A stretch of 64,000 nt of DNA from Pararhizobium sp. IMCC21322 (GCF_030758295.1 NZ_CP132335.1:2456412-2520411); one strand, 5' to 3'; positions 9,651-19,369 are shown, counted from the stretch's first letter. Numbers and translations are program-made. Notes: generated from the sequence alone by a model not told the origin.

Positions 9651-10754
9651 CTAGAGCGCACAGGCAATCACCTTGCGCATCAGATTGGGAAGCGCTTCTT
9701 CGTTGAGCGTATCCAAATCGCTCCACCAACCCAAATCAGGTGGCGATGTCAAAGCCGTGCTGCTTCCAGCCTGTGAGTTTTGTGCAGCGCTGTAGACAGA
9801 AAGTTCCAGATGAAAATGTGTAAAAGTATGTCGAATTTGCCCGGCATTTTTCCAGTCTGCTGTGCATGGTGCTGCAATTACCGAGGTTTCTCCATCCTGA
9901 CGGGATGACCAGTTCGTTGTCGGAACCTCGGTCATATCAGCCAGAAGTCCGTTTGGCCCACGCTTTTGTAGCCAGATTTGCTCATCATCGCGGACCAGGA
10001 CAAAGGCGGCGCCCTTGCGTGTCGGTTTTTTGGTTTTTGGCAATTTCACTGGAAAGCGTTCCTGGGTTCCAACTGAAAAGGCCAGACAATTCTCATGTAA
10101 CGGGCACAGGCTGCAGGCGGGCCGTTTGGGAGAACACAGAGTTGCACCCAAATCCATCGAGGCTTGTGCCAGATCGCCGGGACGCTCCGTCGGAATTATT
10201 GGCTGTAATGCGCTGCGCACCAGTTCTTTTGCCTGGGGAAGGGGCTGTTCAATGGCCAATAAGCGTGTGACCACGCGTTCCACATTGCCATCCACGACAG
10301 CAACCGGGTCCCGAAACGCAATCGCAGCGACCGCTGCCGCGGTATAGGGGCCAATTCCAGGCAGCTTTTGCAATTCAGAGGCTGTTTCCGGAAATTGTCC
10401 AGAGAATTCGCTCATAACTGTGCGGGCGCATTTCAACAGATTGCGGGCTCGCGAATAGTAGCCAAGCCCGGCCCACGCCACCATAACGGCCTCGTCTTCA
10501 GCAGATGCAAGATCGGCAACACTTGGCCAAAGGCTCAAAAACTTTTCGTAATAGGGTTTAACCGCGGTTACAGTTGTTTGCTGCAACATGATTTCCGATA
10601 GCCAGACCCGATATGGATCTGCTGACAATTGCTGCCCTTTAACAGGGCGTATGCGCCACGGCAGGTCCCTTGCATGGCGATCATACCACGCCAACAGCAG
10701 TGGGGCCGTTGATCTGGATAGTGTTTGGGTCAAGACGAAAATCCACATGAACAT
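9651..10754 (-). CDS. mutY: A/G-specific adenine DNA glycosylase
   Basis: MutY removes adenine mispaired with 8-oxoguanine. The 367-residue protein shows the catalytic glutamate E54 in SEIMLQQT, the helix-hairpin-helix LPGIGPYTAAAV (131-142), and the catalytic aspartate D155 in VVDGNVERV. The 4Fe-4S cluster cysteines are C207, C214, C217 and C223 (C-x6-C-x2-C-x5-C). The C-terminal third is the NUDIX-like domain that recognises 8-oxoG (FTHFHLEL). Length is normal. ATGs at 10754 and 10748 are both possible starts. It is divergent from the DUF721 gene, with only some 36 bases between the starts. Confidence 0.96.
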   Translation of the reverse strand: MFMWIFVLTQTLSRSTAPLLLAWYDRHARDLPWRIRPVKGQQLSADPYRVWLSEIMLQQTTVTAVKPYYEKFLSLWPSVADLASAEDEAVMVAWAGLGYYSRARNLLKCARTVMSEFSGQFPETASELQKLPGIGPYTAAAVAAIAFRDPVAVVDGNVERVVTRLLAIEQPLPQAKELVRSALQPIIPTERPGDLAQASMDLGATLCSPKRPACSLCPLHENCLAFSVGTQERFPVKLPKTKKPTRKGAAFVLVRDDEQIWLQKRGPNGLLADMTEVPTTNWSSRQDGETSVIAAPCTADWKNAGQIRHTFTHFHLELSVYSAAQNSQAGSSTALTSPPDLGWWSDLDTLNEEALPNLMRKVIACAL

Positions 10755-10790
10755 ATTGCAGTTGTCGCAGATATCGTTGATCCTGTGCCC

Positions 10791-11318
10791 ATGGTCAATG
10801 ACACCGGAAAATCTGCGAAAAGAAAGCCGCGAAAGGGCGTGCGTCCGCTCGCCGATCTGATCGGCGCAACGCTTGATCCGATATGTGCCCGGCGTGGTTT
10901 TGGCTCTGCGTCGCTGCTGTCATGGTGGCCGGATATTGTTGGGCCGGACTATGAAGAAGCCACATTTCCTGAATCCATTCACTGGCCGAAACGTCACGAT
11001 CAGCGCGGGGCCGATGCGACAACGGCAACTCTGACAGTCCGGGTGCTGCCTTCACAGGCTCTGTTTTTTCAGCACGAGGTTCCTCAGATCCTTGAACGCA
11101 TCAATCAGTTCCTTGGATATCAGGCTATTGGCCGTGTTCGGATCGTTCAGGGCAAAATCAACCGGCCGGATAACAAACAACAGCCTCCACCCCGGCCGCT
11201 AACCGATACCGAAAGCGCTGAGTTGGATGCACGTTTGACGGATATTTCGGAATCAGATCTGCAATTGTCACTGAAACGCCTTGGTGCAGCAATTCTGGGA
11301 GACCAAAAGGGCAAATAG
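10791..11318 (+). CDS. DUF721 (DciA-like) protein
   Basis: From the ATG at 10791 the protein has 175 residues. It begins with a basic stretch (KSAKRKPRKGVRPLADLIGATLDP) and has the DUF721 core (SLLSWWPDIVGPDYEEATFPESI, then a strand-rich LTVRVLPSQALFFQHEVPQILERINQFLG). DUF721 includes DciA, the ancestral loader of the replicative helicase DnaB. Whether this short alphaproteobacterial form does that job is inference. A TTG at 10725 would extend the frame into the mutY start, so it was not chosen. Gene order mutY-DUF721-dsbA-smc is common in the order. Confidence 0.8.
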   Translation: MVNDTGKSAKRKPRKGVRPLADLIGATLDPICARRGFGSASLLSWWPDIVGPDYEEATFPESIHWPKRHDQRGADATTATLTVRVLPSQALFFQHEVPQILERINQFLGYQAIGRVRIVQGKINRPDNKQQPPPRPLTDTESAELDARLTDISESDLQLSLKRLGAAILGDQKGK

Positions 11319-11456
11319 TTTGCCGCGCGGACTGTGGCCGGCAGACATTGTTTTCATAACGAAAATTTCATTTGCCTTTCTTTTGCCCCTTGTGCCACCA
11401 CACGATGATAGCAAGGCAGTGCTTGCCAATAATTTTCGTTCGAAGGAGACGCCCCA

Positions 11457-12101
11457 ATGATTTCCCGCAGACTTATGTTGAAACACAGTGCCGGTCTGTT
11501 GGCCGCTGGCGGTTTGACCCCGGTCCTTGGCAGCTCTGCCTTCGCTCAGTCATCTTCAGTAGATGTGGAAGAGCTGATGGTTGCCGGACCCATGGGCGAA
11601 AAGACCCTGGGTGAAGCCAACGCACCCGTGACTGTCATTGAATATGCCAGCATGACATGCGGCCATTGTGCCAATTTCCACAACAACACCTACAAGCCAT
11701 TCAAAGAGAAGTATGTGGACAACGGGCAGGTCCTGTTTATCTTCCGCGAATTCCCGCTTGATCCGGTTGCCATGGCCGTCGCCATGTTGGCGCGCTGTGC
11801 GCCAGAGGGCACTTATTTTGAGGTTGTGGATGCATTCTTCGAACGCCAGCGGGAATGGGCCGGTGCCGAGAATGTGGTCGCAGAATTGCAAAAAATGGCG
11901 CTTCAGCTAGGTTTTACACAGGAGACCTTCAAGGAATGCTTGACTAATCAAGAGGTTCTTGACGGTGTAAATTGGGTAAGAAAACGGGCTGCTGAAGAGT
12001 TTCAGGTTGCATCAACACCAACCTTCTTCATCAACGGCTCCCGCCAGACAGGGTCTTTGACGATTGAACAAATGGACGCAGTCATCGAGCCATTGCTCTA
12101 A
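11457..12101 (+). CDS. DsbA-family thiol-disulfide oxidoreductase, periplasmic
   Basis: This protein has 214 residues. The N-terminus is an export signal with a Tat-like SRRLMLK sequence, a hydrophobic stretch, and a likely cleavage after AFA (residue 30). The thioredoxin fold has the active site C68-G-H-C71 (MTCGHCANFH) and the cis-proline loop STPTFFING near residue 187. It probably forms or isomerises disulfides in the periplasm. The protein resembles the BdbD/DsbA thioredoxin_4 group. An AAGGAGACG ribosome site precedes the ATG. The 138-base gap upstream probably carries its own promoter. Confidence 0.92.
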   Translation: MISRRLMLKHSAGLLAAGGLTPVLGSSAFAQSSSVDVEELMVAGPMGEKTLGEANAPVTVIEYASMTCGHCANFHNNTYKPFKEKYVDNGQVLFIFREFPLDPVAMAVAMLARCAPEGTYFEVVDAFFERQREWAGAENVVAELQKMALQLGFTQETFKECLTNQEVLDGVNWVRKRAAEEFQVASTPTFFINGSRQTGSLTIEQMDAVIEPLL

Positions 12102-12230
12102 AGCCTGCTCATATTTGCTGCGCGCGGGGCAGGGCCTCGCGCGAGCGAACTCTGCGTGGCCTGTCTGTAAGAAGTCCGCCTACAGGATATTTTTGAACAT
12201 CTTTACTCCCGCGATTGTGGGGGCCGTGAT

Positions 12231-15200
12231 ATGATGTTCAACAAGCTCAGAATTCTGGGCTTTAAATCCTTCGTTGATCCAATTGAATTTTTCATCAAGG
12301 ATGGCCAGACCGGCATTGTCGGGCCAAACGGCTGTGGCAAATCCAATTTGGTTGAAGCCTTGCGCTGGGTCATGGGCGAAAGCTCATATAAAAACATGCG
12401 TGCGTCCGGAATGGACGATGTCATTTTCTCCGGCTCGCTCAATCGTCCATCCCGTAATACCGCTGAAGTGACGTTGTTCGTCGATAATGCCGACCGCACG
12501 GCGCCGGCAGCCTTCAATGATGCGGACATTCTGGAAGTCACGCGCCGCATCGAGCGCGAGGCAGGGTCTGCCTACAAAATAAACGGCAAGGATGTGCGCG
12601 CACGTGATGTGCAATTGCTGTTTGCTGACGCGTCCACCGGTTCACGTTCGCCGGCACTGGTTCGGCAAGGGCAGATTGGGGAGTTGATCAGCGCCAAGCC
12701 GACAGCCCGCCGCGCCATTCTGGAAGAGGCGGCTGGCATTTCCGGACTTTATTCGCGCCGTCACGAAGCGGAGCTGCGCCTTAGGGCCGCTGAAACCAAT
12801 CTCGACCGACTTGAAGATGTTCTGACACAAATCCAGACCCAATTGGATGGGCTGAAGCGACAATCCCGGCAGGCCAGCCGTTACAAAAACATCTCCGGCG
12901 AAATTCGCAAGGCAGAGGCAACTCTGTTTTATTTGCAATGGCTAGAGGCCAAAAAAACCCTCGAAACAACCGGTGAGGCGCTTAAAACAGTCACTCTGGA
13001 TATGGGCAGCCGAACACAGGCGCAGGCTGCCGCAGCCAGGAACGAAGCGGTTTTACGCGATCAAATGCCAAAATTGCTGGAGGCTGAGGCTAAAGCAGGT
13101 GCTGCTTTGCAAACCATGAATGTGGCGCGCAATGCTTTGGAGGCGGAAGAAGCACGGTCAAAAAACCGTCAGACCGAACTTGCCGCCCGAATTGATCAAT
13201 TGCGCCATGATCTTGGTCGCGAACAGCAGCTCACAAAAGACAATGACGATAATCTGGCCAAACTTGCCGAGGAAGAAACGGCACTTCAGGCCGCAACGGA
13301 CCAGCAGTCCAGCCAGGTCAAAACGCTGAAAACCGATCTGGAAACCAGAGAGACGGTGCTTCAGGCCCTGGAGCAGGAACTCGCCGAACTTAATCGGTTA
13401 CAGGCAGCCAATCTGGCCGAGCGCAACCAGTTGCAGCGTGTTGTGTCGGAGGGCGAGCGGTCTGTCTCGCAGCACAAGGCGCAGAAGCACTCGGTTGCCA
13501 AGGAACTGGAACAGATTGAAGCTCAATTGGGGTCAGACACGGTTCTGGCAGATTTGCAGAAGCGCGTTGCTGACAGGCTGCAAGATGTTGGAGACATGGA
13601 GGCGGCTCTGGAAGAGGCGGAAGCTGTTTTGCGTAATCTGCGTCAGCAGGATGCTGAGGCACGCAAGCCGTTGCGACAGGCCGAACAGGATTTACGGGCT
13701 CTGCAGACTGAAGCAAAAACCCTTGCCCGCGTTCTGCAGGTTGACGAAACCGATTTGTGGCCGCCGCTGGTTGACGCGCTTACGGTCGAACCCGGCCTGG
13801 AAACGGCCCTTGGCGCTGCGCTTGGTGACGATATTGATGTGCCGATAGATGCCAATGCGCCAACGCATTGGCGGGCACTTGATGGCGGTGGTGATGTCAT
13901 GCCCGATGCTGACTTGCCGGACGGGGCGATTTCGCTTTTGCAATTCATCAAGGCGCCCAAGCTGTTGCACCGCAGGCTTAGTCAAATAGGTCTGGTCAGC
14001 AAAGACACGGGACCGAACCTGCAAAAGCAGCTGAAACCCGGCCAAAGGCTCGTTTCCCGAGAAGGTGATCTGTGGCGCTGGGACGGGTTCGTCATGGCCA
14101 GCGAAGCCCCATCCGCTGCAGCACTGCGGCTTGAGAACAAGAACCGCCTTGCAGAACTGGAAGCCGGCGCAGAAGACGCAGAACGCACTGTCGCGAGCTT
14201 GAACACGACCTGGCAGGACATTGTCGCGCAATTGCGCCACGCAGAAGAGACGGAACAGTCTTTGCGTCAGAAGCTAAGGCAAGTGCGGCAGGGACAATCA
14301 CAGGCGCAGGAAGATCTGATTAAGGCAGAGCAACAGCGCGGCCGCATTTCCAATCGCAAGGCGGCGTTGGAAGAAGCCCAAAAACGCCTTGAAGCAACCA
14401 TTCTGGAAGCTCAAACACAATTGGATGAAGCAAGTCAGCTATTACAGGCATTGCCCACCCAGACGACCCAGGATGAACCGATTGGGGATTTGCGTGTGAA
14501 AATCGCCGAAGCGCGCAGTATTGCAGCCGAGGCGCGCGCAGCTCTACAGGGGCAGGAACGCGAGGCGGCTTTGCGAGGCCAACGATTAGCGGCAATTGCA
14601 AATGAGCGCACCAATTGGCAGCGCCGGTTGTCCGATGCCCAAAAGCAGATTGCGAGCCTGCAGGAACGGCTGGATGAGCACATTCGCGAAAAGACCACGC
14701 TGGATGAGGCACCGGACACATTTTTGCACCGCCGCCAATCACTCCTGACCCAAATTGAAAAAGCAGAGACGACAAGGGCGCAAACCGCAGATGCGCGCGC
14801 TGTAGGCGAGAATGAGCTGCGCGAAGCTGATCGGCTGGCCAAGGAAGCCCTGGCTGCATTGAGCCAGGCCCGGGAAGCGCAGGTGCGCGCAGAAGAACGC
14901 AGTGAATCCGCAAAGCAGCGTCTTGCCGACATCGAGACGCGCATTGACGATGTCATCGAGTGCAAACCCTCACAACTGAGAGAGAAAACCGGCCTTGCGG
15001 TCGATGCCGTTCTTCCGGACGCTGATTCGATTGATAAACGGCTGGACCGCCTGAAAACGGAACGGGAGCGCCTTGGCGGCGTAAATTTGCGCGCAGAGGA
15101 GGAAGCAACCGAGGTTGGAACCCAATTAGAGGGGCTGACTGCAGAACGGGACGATCTGATAGAAGCTATTCGCCGCTTGCGCCTGGGGATTCAGAGCCTC

Positions 15201-15698
15201 AACAGGGAAGGGCGCGAACGCCTGCTGGCCGCATTTGAAGTTGTGAACGGTCACTTCCAGCATTTGTTCTCACACCTGTTTGGCGGCGGGCAGGCCGAGT
15301 TAAAGCTGACCGAATCCGACGATCCGCTGCAGGCCGGTCTGGAAATCATTGCGCGTCCGCCGGGTAAGAAGCCTCAGACCATGACACTGTTGTCTGGTGG
15401 GGAGCAGGCGCTGACAGCAATGGCGCTGATATTCGCCGTGTTTTTGACCAACCCGGCACCGATATGCGTACTGGACGAGGTGGATGCACCGTTGGATGAC
15501 GCGAACGTTGATCGCTTTTGTTCGCTTGTTGATGAAATGAATCGGCAGACAAACACGCGATTCGTTATTGTCACCCATAATCCCATCACAATGGCGCGCA
15601 TGGACCGTCTATTTGGCGTTACAATGGCCGAACGTGGGGTATCACAGCTGGTTTCAGTGGATTTGCAGACTGCAGAAGAGTACCTTGAAGCCAGCTAA
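12231..15698 (+). CDS. smc: Chromosome partition protein SMC
   Basis: This 1155-residue condensin ATPase is full length. The head's Walker A motif is GPNGCGKSN (31-39). Long coiled-coil arms (roughly 170-500 and 650-990) flank a hinge near 515-640 (LETALGAALGDDIDVPI). The C-terminal head has the ABC signature LSGGEQALTAMAL near 1054 and Walker B VLDEVDAPLDD near 1080. SMC dimers with ScpA/ScpB compact and help separate the chromosome. scpA and scpB are not in the window. The start is the first of two adjacent ATGs; GTGGGGG upstream may serve as ribosome site. It follows dsbA by 129 bases. Confidence 0.97.
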   Translation: MMFNKLRILGFKSFVDPIEFFIKDGQTGIVGPNGCGKSNLVEALRWVMGESSYKNMRASGMDDVIFSGSLNRPSRNTAEVTLFVDNADRTAPAAFNDADILEVTRRIEREAGSAYKINGKDVRARDVQLLFADASTGSRSPALVRQGQIGELISAKPTARRAILEEAAGISGLYSRRHEAELRLRAAETNLDRLEDVLTQIQTQLDGLKRQSRQASRYKNISGEIRKAEATLFYLQWLEAKKTLETTGEALKTVTLDMGSRTQAQAAAARNEAVLRDQMPKLLEAEAKAGAALQTMNVARNALEAEEARSKNRQTELAARIDQLRHDLGREQQLTKDNDDNLAKLAEEETALQAATDQQSSQVKTLKTDLETRETVLQALEQELAELNRLQAANLAERNQLQRVVSEGERSVSQHKAQKHSVAKELEQIEAQLGSDTVLADLQKRVADRLQDVGDMEAALEEAEAVLRNLRQQDAEARKPLRQAEQDLRALQTEAKTLARVLQVDETDLWPPLVDALTVEPGLETALGAALGDDIDVPIDANAPTHWRALDGGGDVMPDADLPDGAISLLQFIKAPKLLHRRLSQIGLVSKDTGPNLQKQLKPGQRLVSREGDLWRWDGFVMASEAPSAAALRLENKNRLAELEAGAEDAERTVASLNTTWQDIVAQLRHAEETEQSLRQKLRQVRQGQSQAQEDLIKAEQQRGRISNRKAALEEAQKRLEATILEAQTQLDEASQLLQALPTQTTQDEPIGDLRVKIAEARSIAAEARAALQGQEREAALRGQRLAAIANERTNWQRRLSDAQKQIASLQERLDEHIREKTTLDEAPDTFLHRRQSLLTQIEKAETTRAQTADARAVGENELREADRLAKEALAALSQAREAQVRAEERSESAKQRLADIETRIDDVIECKPSQLREKTGLAVDAVLPDADSIDKRLDRLKTERERLGGVNLRAEEEATEVGTQLEGLTAERDDLIEAIRRLRLGIQSLNREGRERLLAAFEVVNGHFQHLFSHLFGGGQAELKLTESDDPLQAGLEIIARPPGKKPQTMTLLSGGEQALTAMALIFAVFLTNPAPICVLDEVDAPLDDANVDRFCSLVDEMNRQTNTRFVIVTHNPITMARMDRLFGVTMAERGVSQLVSVDLQTAEEYLEAS

Positions 15699-15711
15699 TG
15701 AGCCAAAAAAA

Positions 15712-15759
15712 GCGACGATATCGCACGCTTGCTCGCTATTGCAGCAAACTAATCGTCGC
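15712..15759 (+). terminator. Weak inverted repeat after smc
   Basis: GCGACGAT at 15712-15719 pairs with ATCGTCGC at 15752-15759. The loop is 32 bases and there is no strong T-run, so termination here is uncertain. Confidence 0.25.
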
Positions 15760-15823
15760 ATCTGTTGGTAATAAACCTTAAAAATGCATATTTTTCAAAA
15801 ACTTAAGGTGCGGTCGCCAATGC

Positions 15824-15852
15824 TTGACACTGACAGGAGGCACAACTATGTT
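15824..15852 (+). promoter_or_regulatory. Sigma70-type promoter of the F0 ATP synthase operon
   Basis: TTGACA at 15824-15829 is a perfect -35 box. TATGTT at 15847-15852 is a good -10 box, with the ideal 17-base spacer. It lies 36 bases before the atpI start, with no other gene between. Confidence 0.7.
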
Positions 15853-15887
15853 GCGCTCGAATTTGGCAGAAAATCTGCGAGAACGGT

Positions 15888-16253
15888 ATGAGTGCGCAAA
15901 ATCGCCCTGAAGACCCGGGTGAGCAAACAAATACTGACCTCGATGCCCGGTTGGATCAGTTGAAATCACGGCTCGATCGTGAGGACAGCAGAAAAAGCCA
16001 GAAGGTTGAGCAGTCCAGGTCCGGTAATTCGGAATTGGGGCAAGGCCTGAAGCTAGGTGCAGAATTTGTATCTGGTATTCTGGTGGGGGCGGGGCTTGGA
16101 TATGTGATTGATGGCTGGTTGGGCAGTTCGCCCTTTGGTCTCATCATATTTCTGCTACTTGGCTTTGCTGCCGGGGTGATGAACGTTCTGCGTTCCATCG
16201 GTGCGGTAGAGAAGCCATTTGAAAAACCGCGGGACGGCTCGAAGAAGGGTTGA
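15888..16253 (+). CDS. atpI: ATP synthase protein I
   Basis: This 121-residue small membrane protein precedes atpB, as in other Hyphomicrobiales. The first 55 residues are charged and probably cytoplasmic (LDARLDQLKSRLDRED). Two membrane segments follow (about 56-75 and 80-102) with the AtpI motif GAGLGYVIDGWLGSSPFG. AtpI assists assembly of the c-ring and is not part of the finished enzyme. It is the first gene of the atpI-B-E-F'-F operon, directly behind a clear promoter. Confidence 0.92.
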   Translation: MSAQNRPEDPGEQTNTDLDARLDQLKSRLDREDSRKSQKVEQSRSGNSELGQGLKLGAEFVSGILVGAGLGYVIDGWLGSSPFGLIIFLLLGFAAGVMNVLRSIGAVEKPFEKPRDGSKKG

Positions 16254-16292
16254 TCTGTGGCTAAAGAGTTAGAAAATTAAAGGCTGAGATCT

Positions 16293-17045
16293 GTGGCAAG
16301 CGATCCTATTCATCAGTTTCAAATCTCCAAACTTGCACCTTTGGGTGAAGTGGGTGGGGTGGAATTTGCCCTGACAAACTCCGCGGTCTTCATGATCGCC
16401 ACAGTCGCTGCCATCGCAGCATTTCTGATGCTTGGCTCCAGCAGCCGATCATTGGTACCAGGACGTTGGCAGTCCATGACAGAAATGAGCTACGAATTTG
16501 TAGCCAAGACCTTACGAGATGCCGCTGGCTCGGAGGGGATGCGTTTCTTCCCACTGGTGTTTTCTCTGTTTGTATTTGTTCTGTTTGCCAATCTGTTCGG
16601 GATGTTCCCGTACTTCTTCACCGTCACAAGCCACATCATCGTAACATTTGCGCTGGCAATGCTGGTGATTCTGACAGTCATTGGCTATGGCTTCATGCGC
16701 CATGGGTTCGGATTTCTTAAACTGTTTGTTCCAAGCGGCATTCCTGCCATCCTGATGCCGTTGGTTGTTGCGATTGAGATCATTTCATTCCTCTCGCGTC
16801 CGATCAGCCTGTCGGTGCGTCTGTTTGCAAATATGCTGGCAGGTCACATCACCCTCAAGGTGTTTGCGGGCTTTGTAACAAGTCTCTCAGCGATGGGAGC
16901 CATCGGAGTTGTTGGTTCAATTCTTCCGCTCATTATGACCGTCGCACTGACCGGTCTGGAATTTCTCGTGGCCTTCCTTCAGGCCTATGTCTTCACTGTT
17001 TTGACCTGCATGTACCTCAATGATGCGGTTCATCCTGGTCACTAA
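16293..17045 (+). CDS. atpB: F0F1 ATP synthase subunit a
   Basis: This 250-residue membrane protein forms the proton half-channels against the c-ring. The essential arginine is R176 in [12 protein letters not shown]. The N-terminus [16 protein letters not shown] is typical of the alphaproteobacterial subunit. It uses a GTG start, preceded by AAGGCTGAG. Five to six membrane segments are visible. It is 39 bases behind atpI and 65 bases before atpE. Confidence 0.97.
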   Translation: MASDPIHQFQISKLAPLGEVGGVEFALTNSAVFMIATVAAIAAFLMLGSSSRSLVPGRWQSMTEMSYEFVAKTLRDAAGSEGMRFFPLVFSLFVFVLFANLFGMFPYFFTVTSHIIVTFALAMLVILTVIGYGFMRHGFGFLKLFVPSGIPAILMPLVVAIEIISFLSRPISLSVRLFANMLAGHITLKVFAGFVTSLSAMGAIGVVGSILPLIMTVALTGLEFLVAFLQAYVFTVLTCMYLNDAVHPGH

Positions 17046-17110
17046 TCTTCAACCCAATTCCGGTCATTTTAGACAACGACCGGCTAAACTAACGCTTAAG
17101 GAGCATTGAA

Positions 17111-17335
17111 ATGGAACTTGCAGCAGCACAAGCAATCGGCGCTGGTATCGCATGCCTTGGAATGGGCGGCGCAGCTATCGGTCTTGGCCAGATTTTTGGT
17201 AGTTACCTGTCTGGCGCACTTCGCAACCCTTCCGCAGCAGATGGCCAGTTCGGTCGTTTGATCTTCGGTTTTGCCGTGACAGAAGCCCTCGGTATTTTCT
17301 CTCTTCTGATCGCTCTTCTGCTGCTCTTCGCGTAA
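17111..17335 (+). CDS. atpE: F0F1 ATP synthase subunit c
   Basis: This 74-residue hairpin of two membrane helices joined by the polar loop R38-N39-P40 is the proteolipid of the c-ring. The proton-carrying carboxylate is E58 (FAVTEALG). The loop reads RNP instead of the commoner RQP, as in many alphaproteobacteria. A strong AAGGAGCA ribosome site sits before the ATG, fitting the high copy number of this subunit. Confidence 0.98.
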   Translation: MELAAAQAIGAGIACLGMGGAAIGLGQIFGSYLSGALRNPSAADGQFGRLIFGFAVTEALGIFSLLIALLLLFA

Positions 17336-17397
17336 GCAAAGACTTCAATGCGGCGGGTTCGCCCGCCGTATCCAGAGCTTTTTAGGAGTAGAAGACC

Positions 17398-17931
17398 GTG
17401 GCCACCACAACACCAGAAAATGGTGCGGAAGCGGCAGGATCGTTTCCCCCGTTTGATCCATCGACATTTGGGTCGCAGCTGTTATGGCTGGCGATCACGT
17501 TTGGTGTGCTCTACTGGCTGATGTCAAAAGTCGCTTTGCCGCGTCTTAGCGACATCCTTGAAGTGCGCCGTGATAGGATCATGAGCGATCTTGATGAAGC
17601 GCAACGGCTCAAAGACGAGTCAGAGGAAGCAATTGCTTCTTATGAACAGTCTTTGGCTGAAGCACGCAAGAAGGCCCATGACATTGCACTTGTTGCGCGC
17701 GACAAGGCGCAAGCCGAAGTGGATGCCGAGCAGGCCAAGGTTGATGCCGATCTTGGTGTGAAAATGGCTGAAGCTGAAGCCAGCATCGATGAGACACGGA
17801 AGCAGGCCATGGCTGAAGTTTCGTCAATTGCGACAGAAACAACAACTGAACTGGTCTCTGTACTGATCGGAACGAAGCCCACAAAAGCGGCTCTTGAAAA
17901 GGCCGTTTCTGCGGCTGAAAAAGCTGCGTAG
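17398..17931 (+). CDS. atpF': F0F1 ATP synthase subunit b'
   Basis: This 177-residue protein has one N-terminal membrane anchor (about 28-50, LLWLAITFGVLYWLM) followed by a long charged coiled coil. It is one half of the b/b' heterodimer that forms the peripheral stalk in alphaproteobacteria and phototrophs. The start is a GTG behind TAGGAGTAG. It is separated by 8 bases from atpF and is clearly a diverged paralogue of it (shared RRDRIxxDLxEAxRLKxE-type segment). Confidence 0.95.
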   Translation: MATTTPENGAEAAGSFPPFDPSTFGSQLLWLAITFGVLYWLMSKVALPRLSDILEVRRDRIMSDLDEAQRLKDESEEAIASYEQSLAEARKKAHDIALVARDKAQAEVDAEQAKVDADLGVKMAEAEASIDETRKQAMAEVSSIATETTTELVSVLIGTKPTKAALEKAVSAAEKAA

Positions 17932-17939
17932 GAACCGAC

Positions 17940-18425
17940 ATGACGTTTGATGCAACCTTTTGGGCTCTTATCGGTCTGATCCTGTTTCTGGCCTTGATGA
18001 TCTATATCAAGATACCGGGCAAAATCGCTGAAGGGCTGGACAAGCGCAGTGATGATATCCGCACTGAGCTTGAAGAAGCGCGGCGCTTGCGCGAAGAGGC
18101 ACAGGCTTTGCTGGCTGAGTATCAGCGCAAGCAACGCGAAGCCGAGCGCGAGGCGGAAGATATTATCAGCCAGGCGCAGCGTGAAGCCAAAGCGATGGCA
18201 ACAGAGGCAAAAGCTAAGCTGGAAGCCTATGTCACCCGACGCCAGAAGCAGGCGGAGGACAAGATCGCTCAGGCCGAAGCCCAGGCAGTTCAGGATGTGC
18301 GCACACGTTCGGTTGATGTTGCCATTCAAGCGGCCGAGATCATTATCGCAGATAAGGTCAGCGGCAAACTGGCTGACGAGTTGATTGGCAAGAGCATTAA
18401 GGATGTAGCTGCCAAGCTGAACTGA
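17940..18425 (+). CDS. atpF: F0F1 ATP synthase subunit b
   Basis: This 161-residue protein has a membrane anchor at about 5-24 (FWALIGLILFLALMIYIKIPG) and a coiled-coil stalk (RSDDIRTELEEARRLREEAQ). It pairs with subunit b' to hold the F1 head. It is the last gene of the F0 operon and is followed by a strong terminator. The F1 genes are not in the window, as usual for this order, where F0 and F1 operons are separate. Confidence 0.96.
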   Translation: MTFDATFWALIGLILFLALMIYIKIPGKIAEGLDKRSDDIRTELEEARRLREEAQALLAEYQRKQREAEREAEDIISQAQREAKAMATEAKAKLEAYVTRRQKQAEDKIAQAEAQAVQDVRTRSVDVAIQAAEIIIADKVSGKLADELIGKSIKDVAAKLN

Positions 18426-18450
18426 TCTGACTGCTATATGAATTTTTGAA

Positions 18451-18476
18451 AGGCCGGGTTCACCCGGCCTTTTTTA
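18451..18476 (+). terminator. Rho-independent terminator of the atp operon
   Basis: AGGCCGGG pairs with CCCGGCCT around a four-base loop, followed by TTTTTTATT. It lies 26 bases after the atpF stop and 16 bases before the end of the convergent rnhB, so it may also stop transcription from the other side. Confidence 0.9.
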
Positions 18477-18491
18477 TTGCCTGTTTACCGC

Positions 18492-19295
18492 TCACAAATC
18501 CCGTAGAGGCCTGAAACTGGTTCGATGATGCCGCGTGCCGCCCTTGGCTGTTATGGCTGCCCTGTGTTGCTCAGTGCCGTAGCCCATATGGGTTTCAAGA
18601 CCATATCCGGGTGCATCGCGCCCACAATTCTGCATCATCCGGTCGCGCATCACCTTTGCGATAATTGAAGCTGCCGCAATGGATTGGGACAGGCCGTCGC
18701 CCTTGATCACAGCGCCGCCGGGGCAGGGAAGACCATCGGGCACATCGCGCCCGTCGATGAGAACACCGTCCGGCTGTCTTGGCAGTGCCTTGACAGCCTG
18801 CACCATGGCCCAAAGGGTGGCCGCTCGAATATTGATGTCATCAATGCGTTGGGGCGTTGCAGAGGCAATGGCAATATCGTGTGAGGTAATCAGGCTCTCA
18901 AACAAAACCTCGCGTTGGTTTGCTGACAGTTTTTTGGAATCATTGAGAGCATCGGGAATATGTGCCGGGTTCAGAATGACGGCGGCAGTAACAACAGGAC
19001 CAGCCAGAGGTCCACGCCCGGCTTCATCGACCCCTGCAATGGAAAACAGCTTCGGTGCGGCTTCCAGATCCTCCTTGGGTAAATCCTTGAAAAGCGGAAG
19101 ACTGAAAGCCGCACCGTTGCGCTTAAACGACAGCAACTGACAGCAGGCGATGCTCTCGATAGCCATATCGGGCTTTGCAGAGATCAGCCGGCCCGCTGGG
19201 GCTCTGTAGGGAGAATCGAAAAGACGCATCATCATGCGTGCAACTGTGTTGAAAAATCCCGACTGCCGCAAGATGAAGAAGCTGATATGTGCCAA
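18492..19295 (-). CDS. rnhB: Ribonuclease HII
   Basis: The enzyme removes RNA from RNA-DNA hybrids. The core motif is AGVDEAGRGPLAGP (D90 and E91 from the first possible start), with the later acidic residue in VLIDGRD (D181) and the family element HMGYGTEQHRAAI near the end. Family members are usually 200-230 residues, while this frame allows 267. The longest start is a TTG at 19295 with AGGA six bases upstream. An ATG at 19166 would give 224 residues but has no visible ribosome site. The true N-terminus is therefore uncertain. It ends the probable minus-strand operon udg-moaB-radical SAM-rnhB. Confidence 0.92.
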   Translation of the reverse strand: MAHISFFILRQSGFFNTVARMMMRLFDSPYRAPAGRLISAKPDMAIESIACCQLLSFKRNGAAFSLPLFKDLPKEDLEAAPKLFSIAGVDEAGRGPLAGPVVTAAVILNPAHIPDALNDSKKLSANQREVLFESLITSHDIAIASATPQRIDDINIRAATLWAMVQAVKALPRQPDGVLIDGRDVPDGLPCPGGAVIKGDGLSQSIAAASIIAKVMRDRMMQNCGRDAPGYGLETHMGYGTEQHRAAITAKGGTRHHRTSFRPLRDL

Positions 19296-19369
19296 TTGTA
19301 TCCTGGGTTATCCCGAGTAAAGCCAGACCTTGTTGAACGCCGGGCCTTATTGAAAGCCAGGTCTTATTG

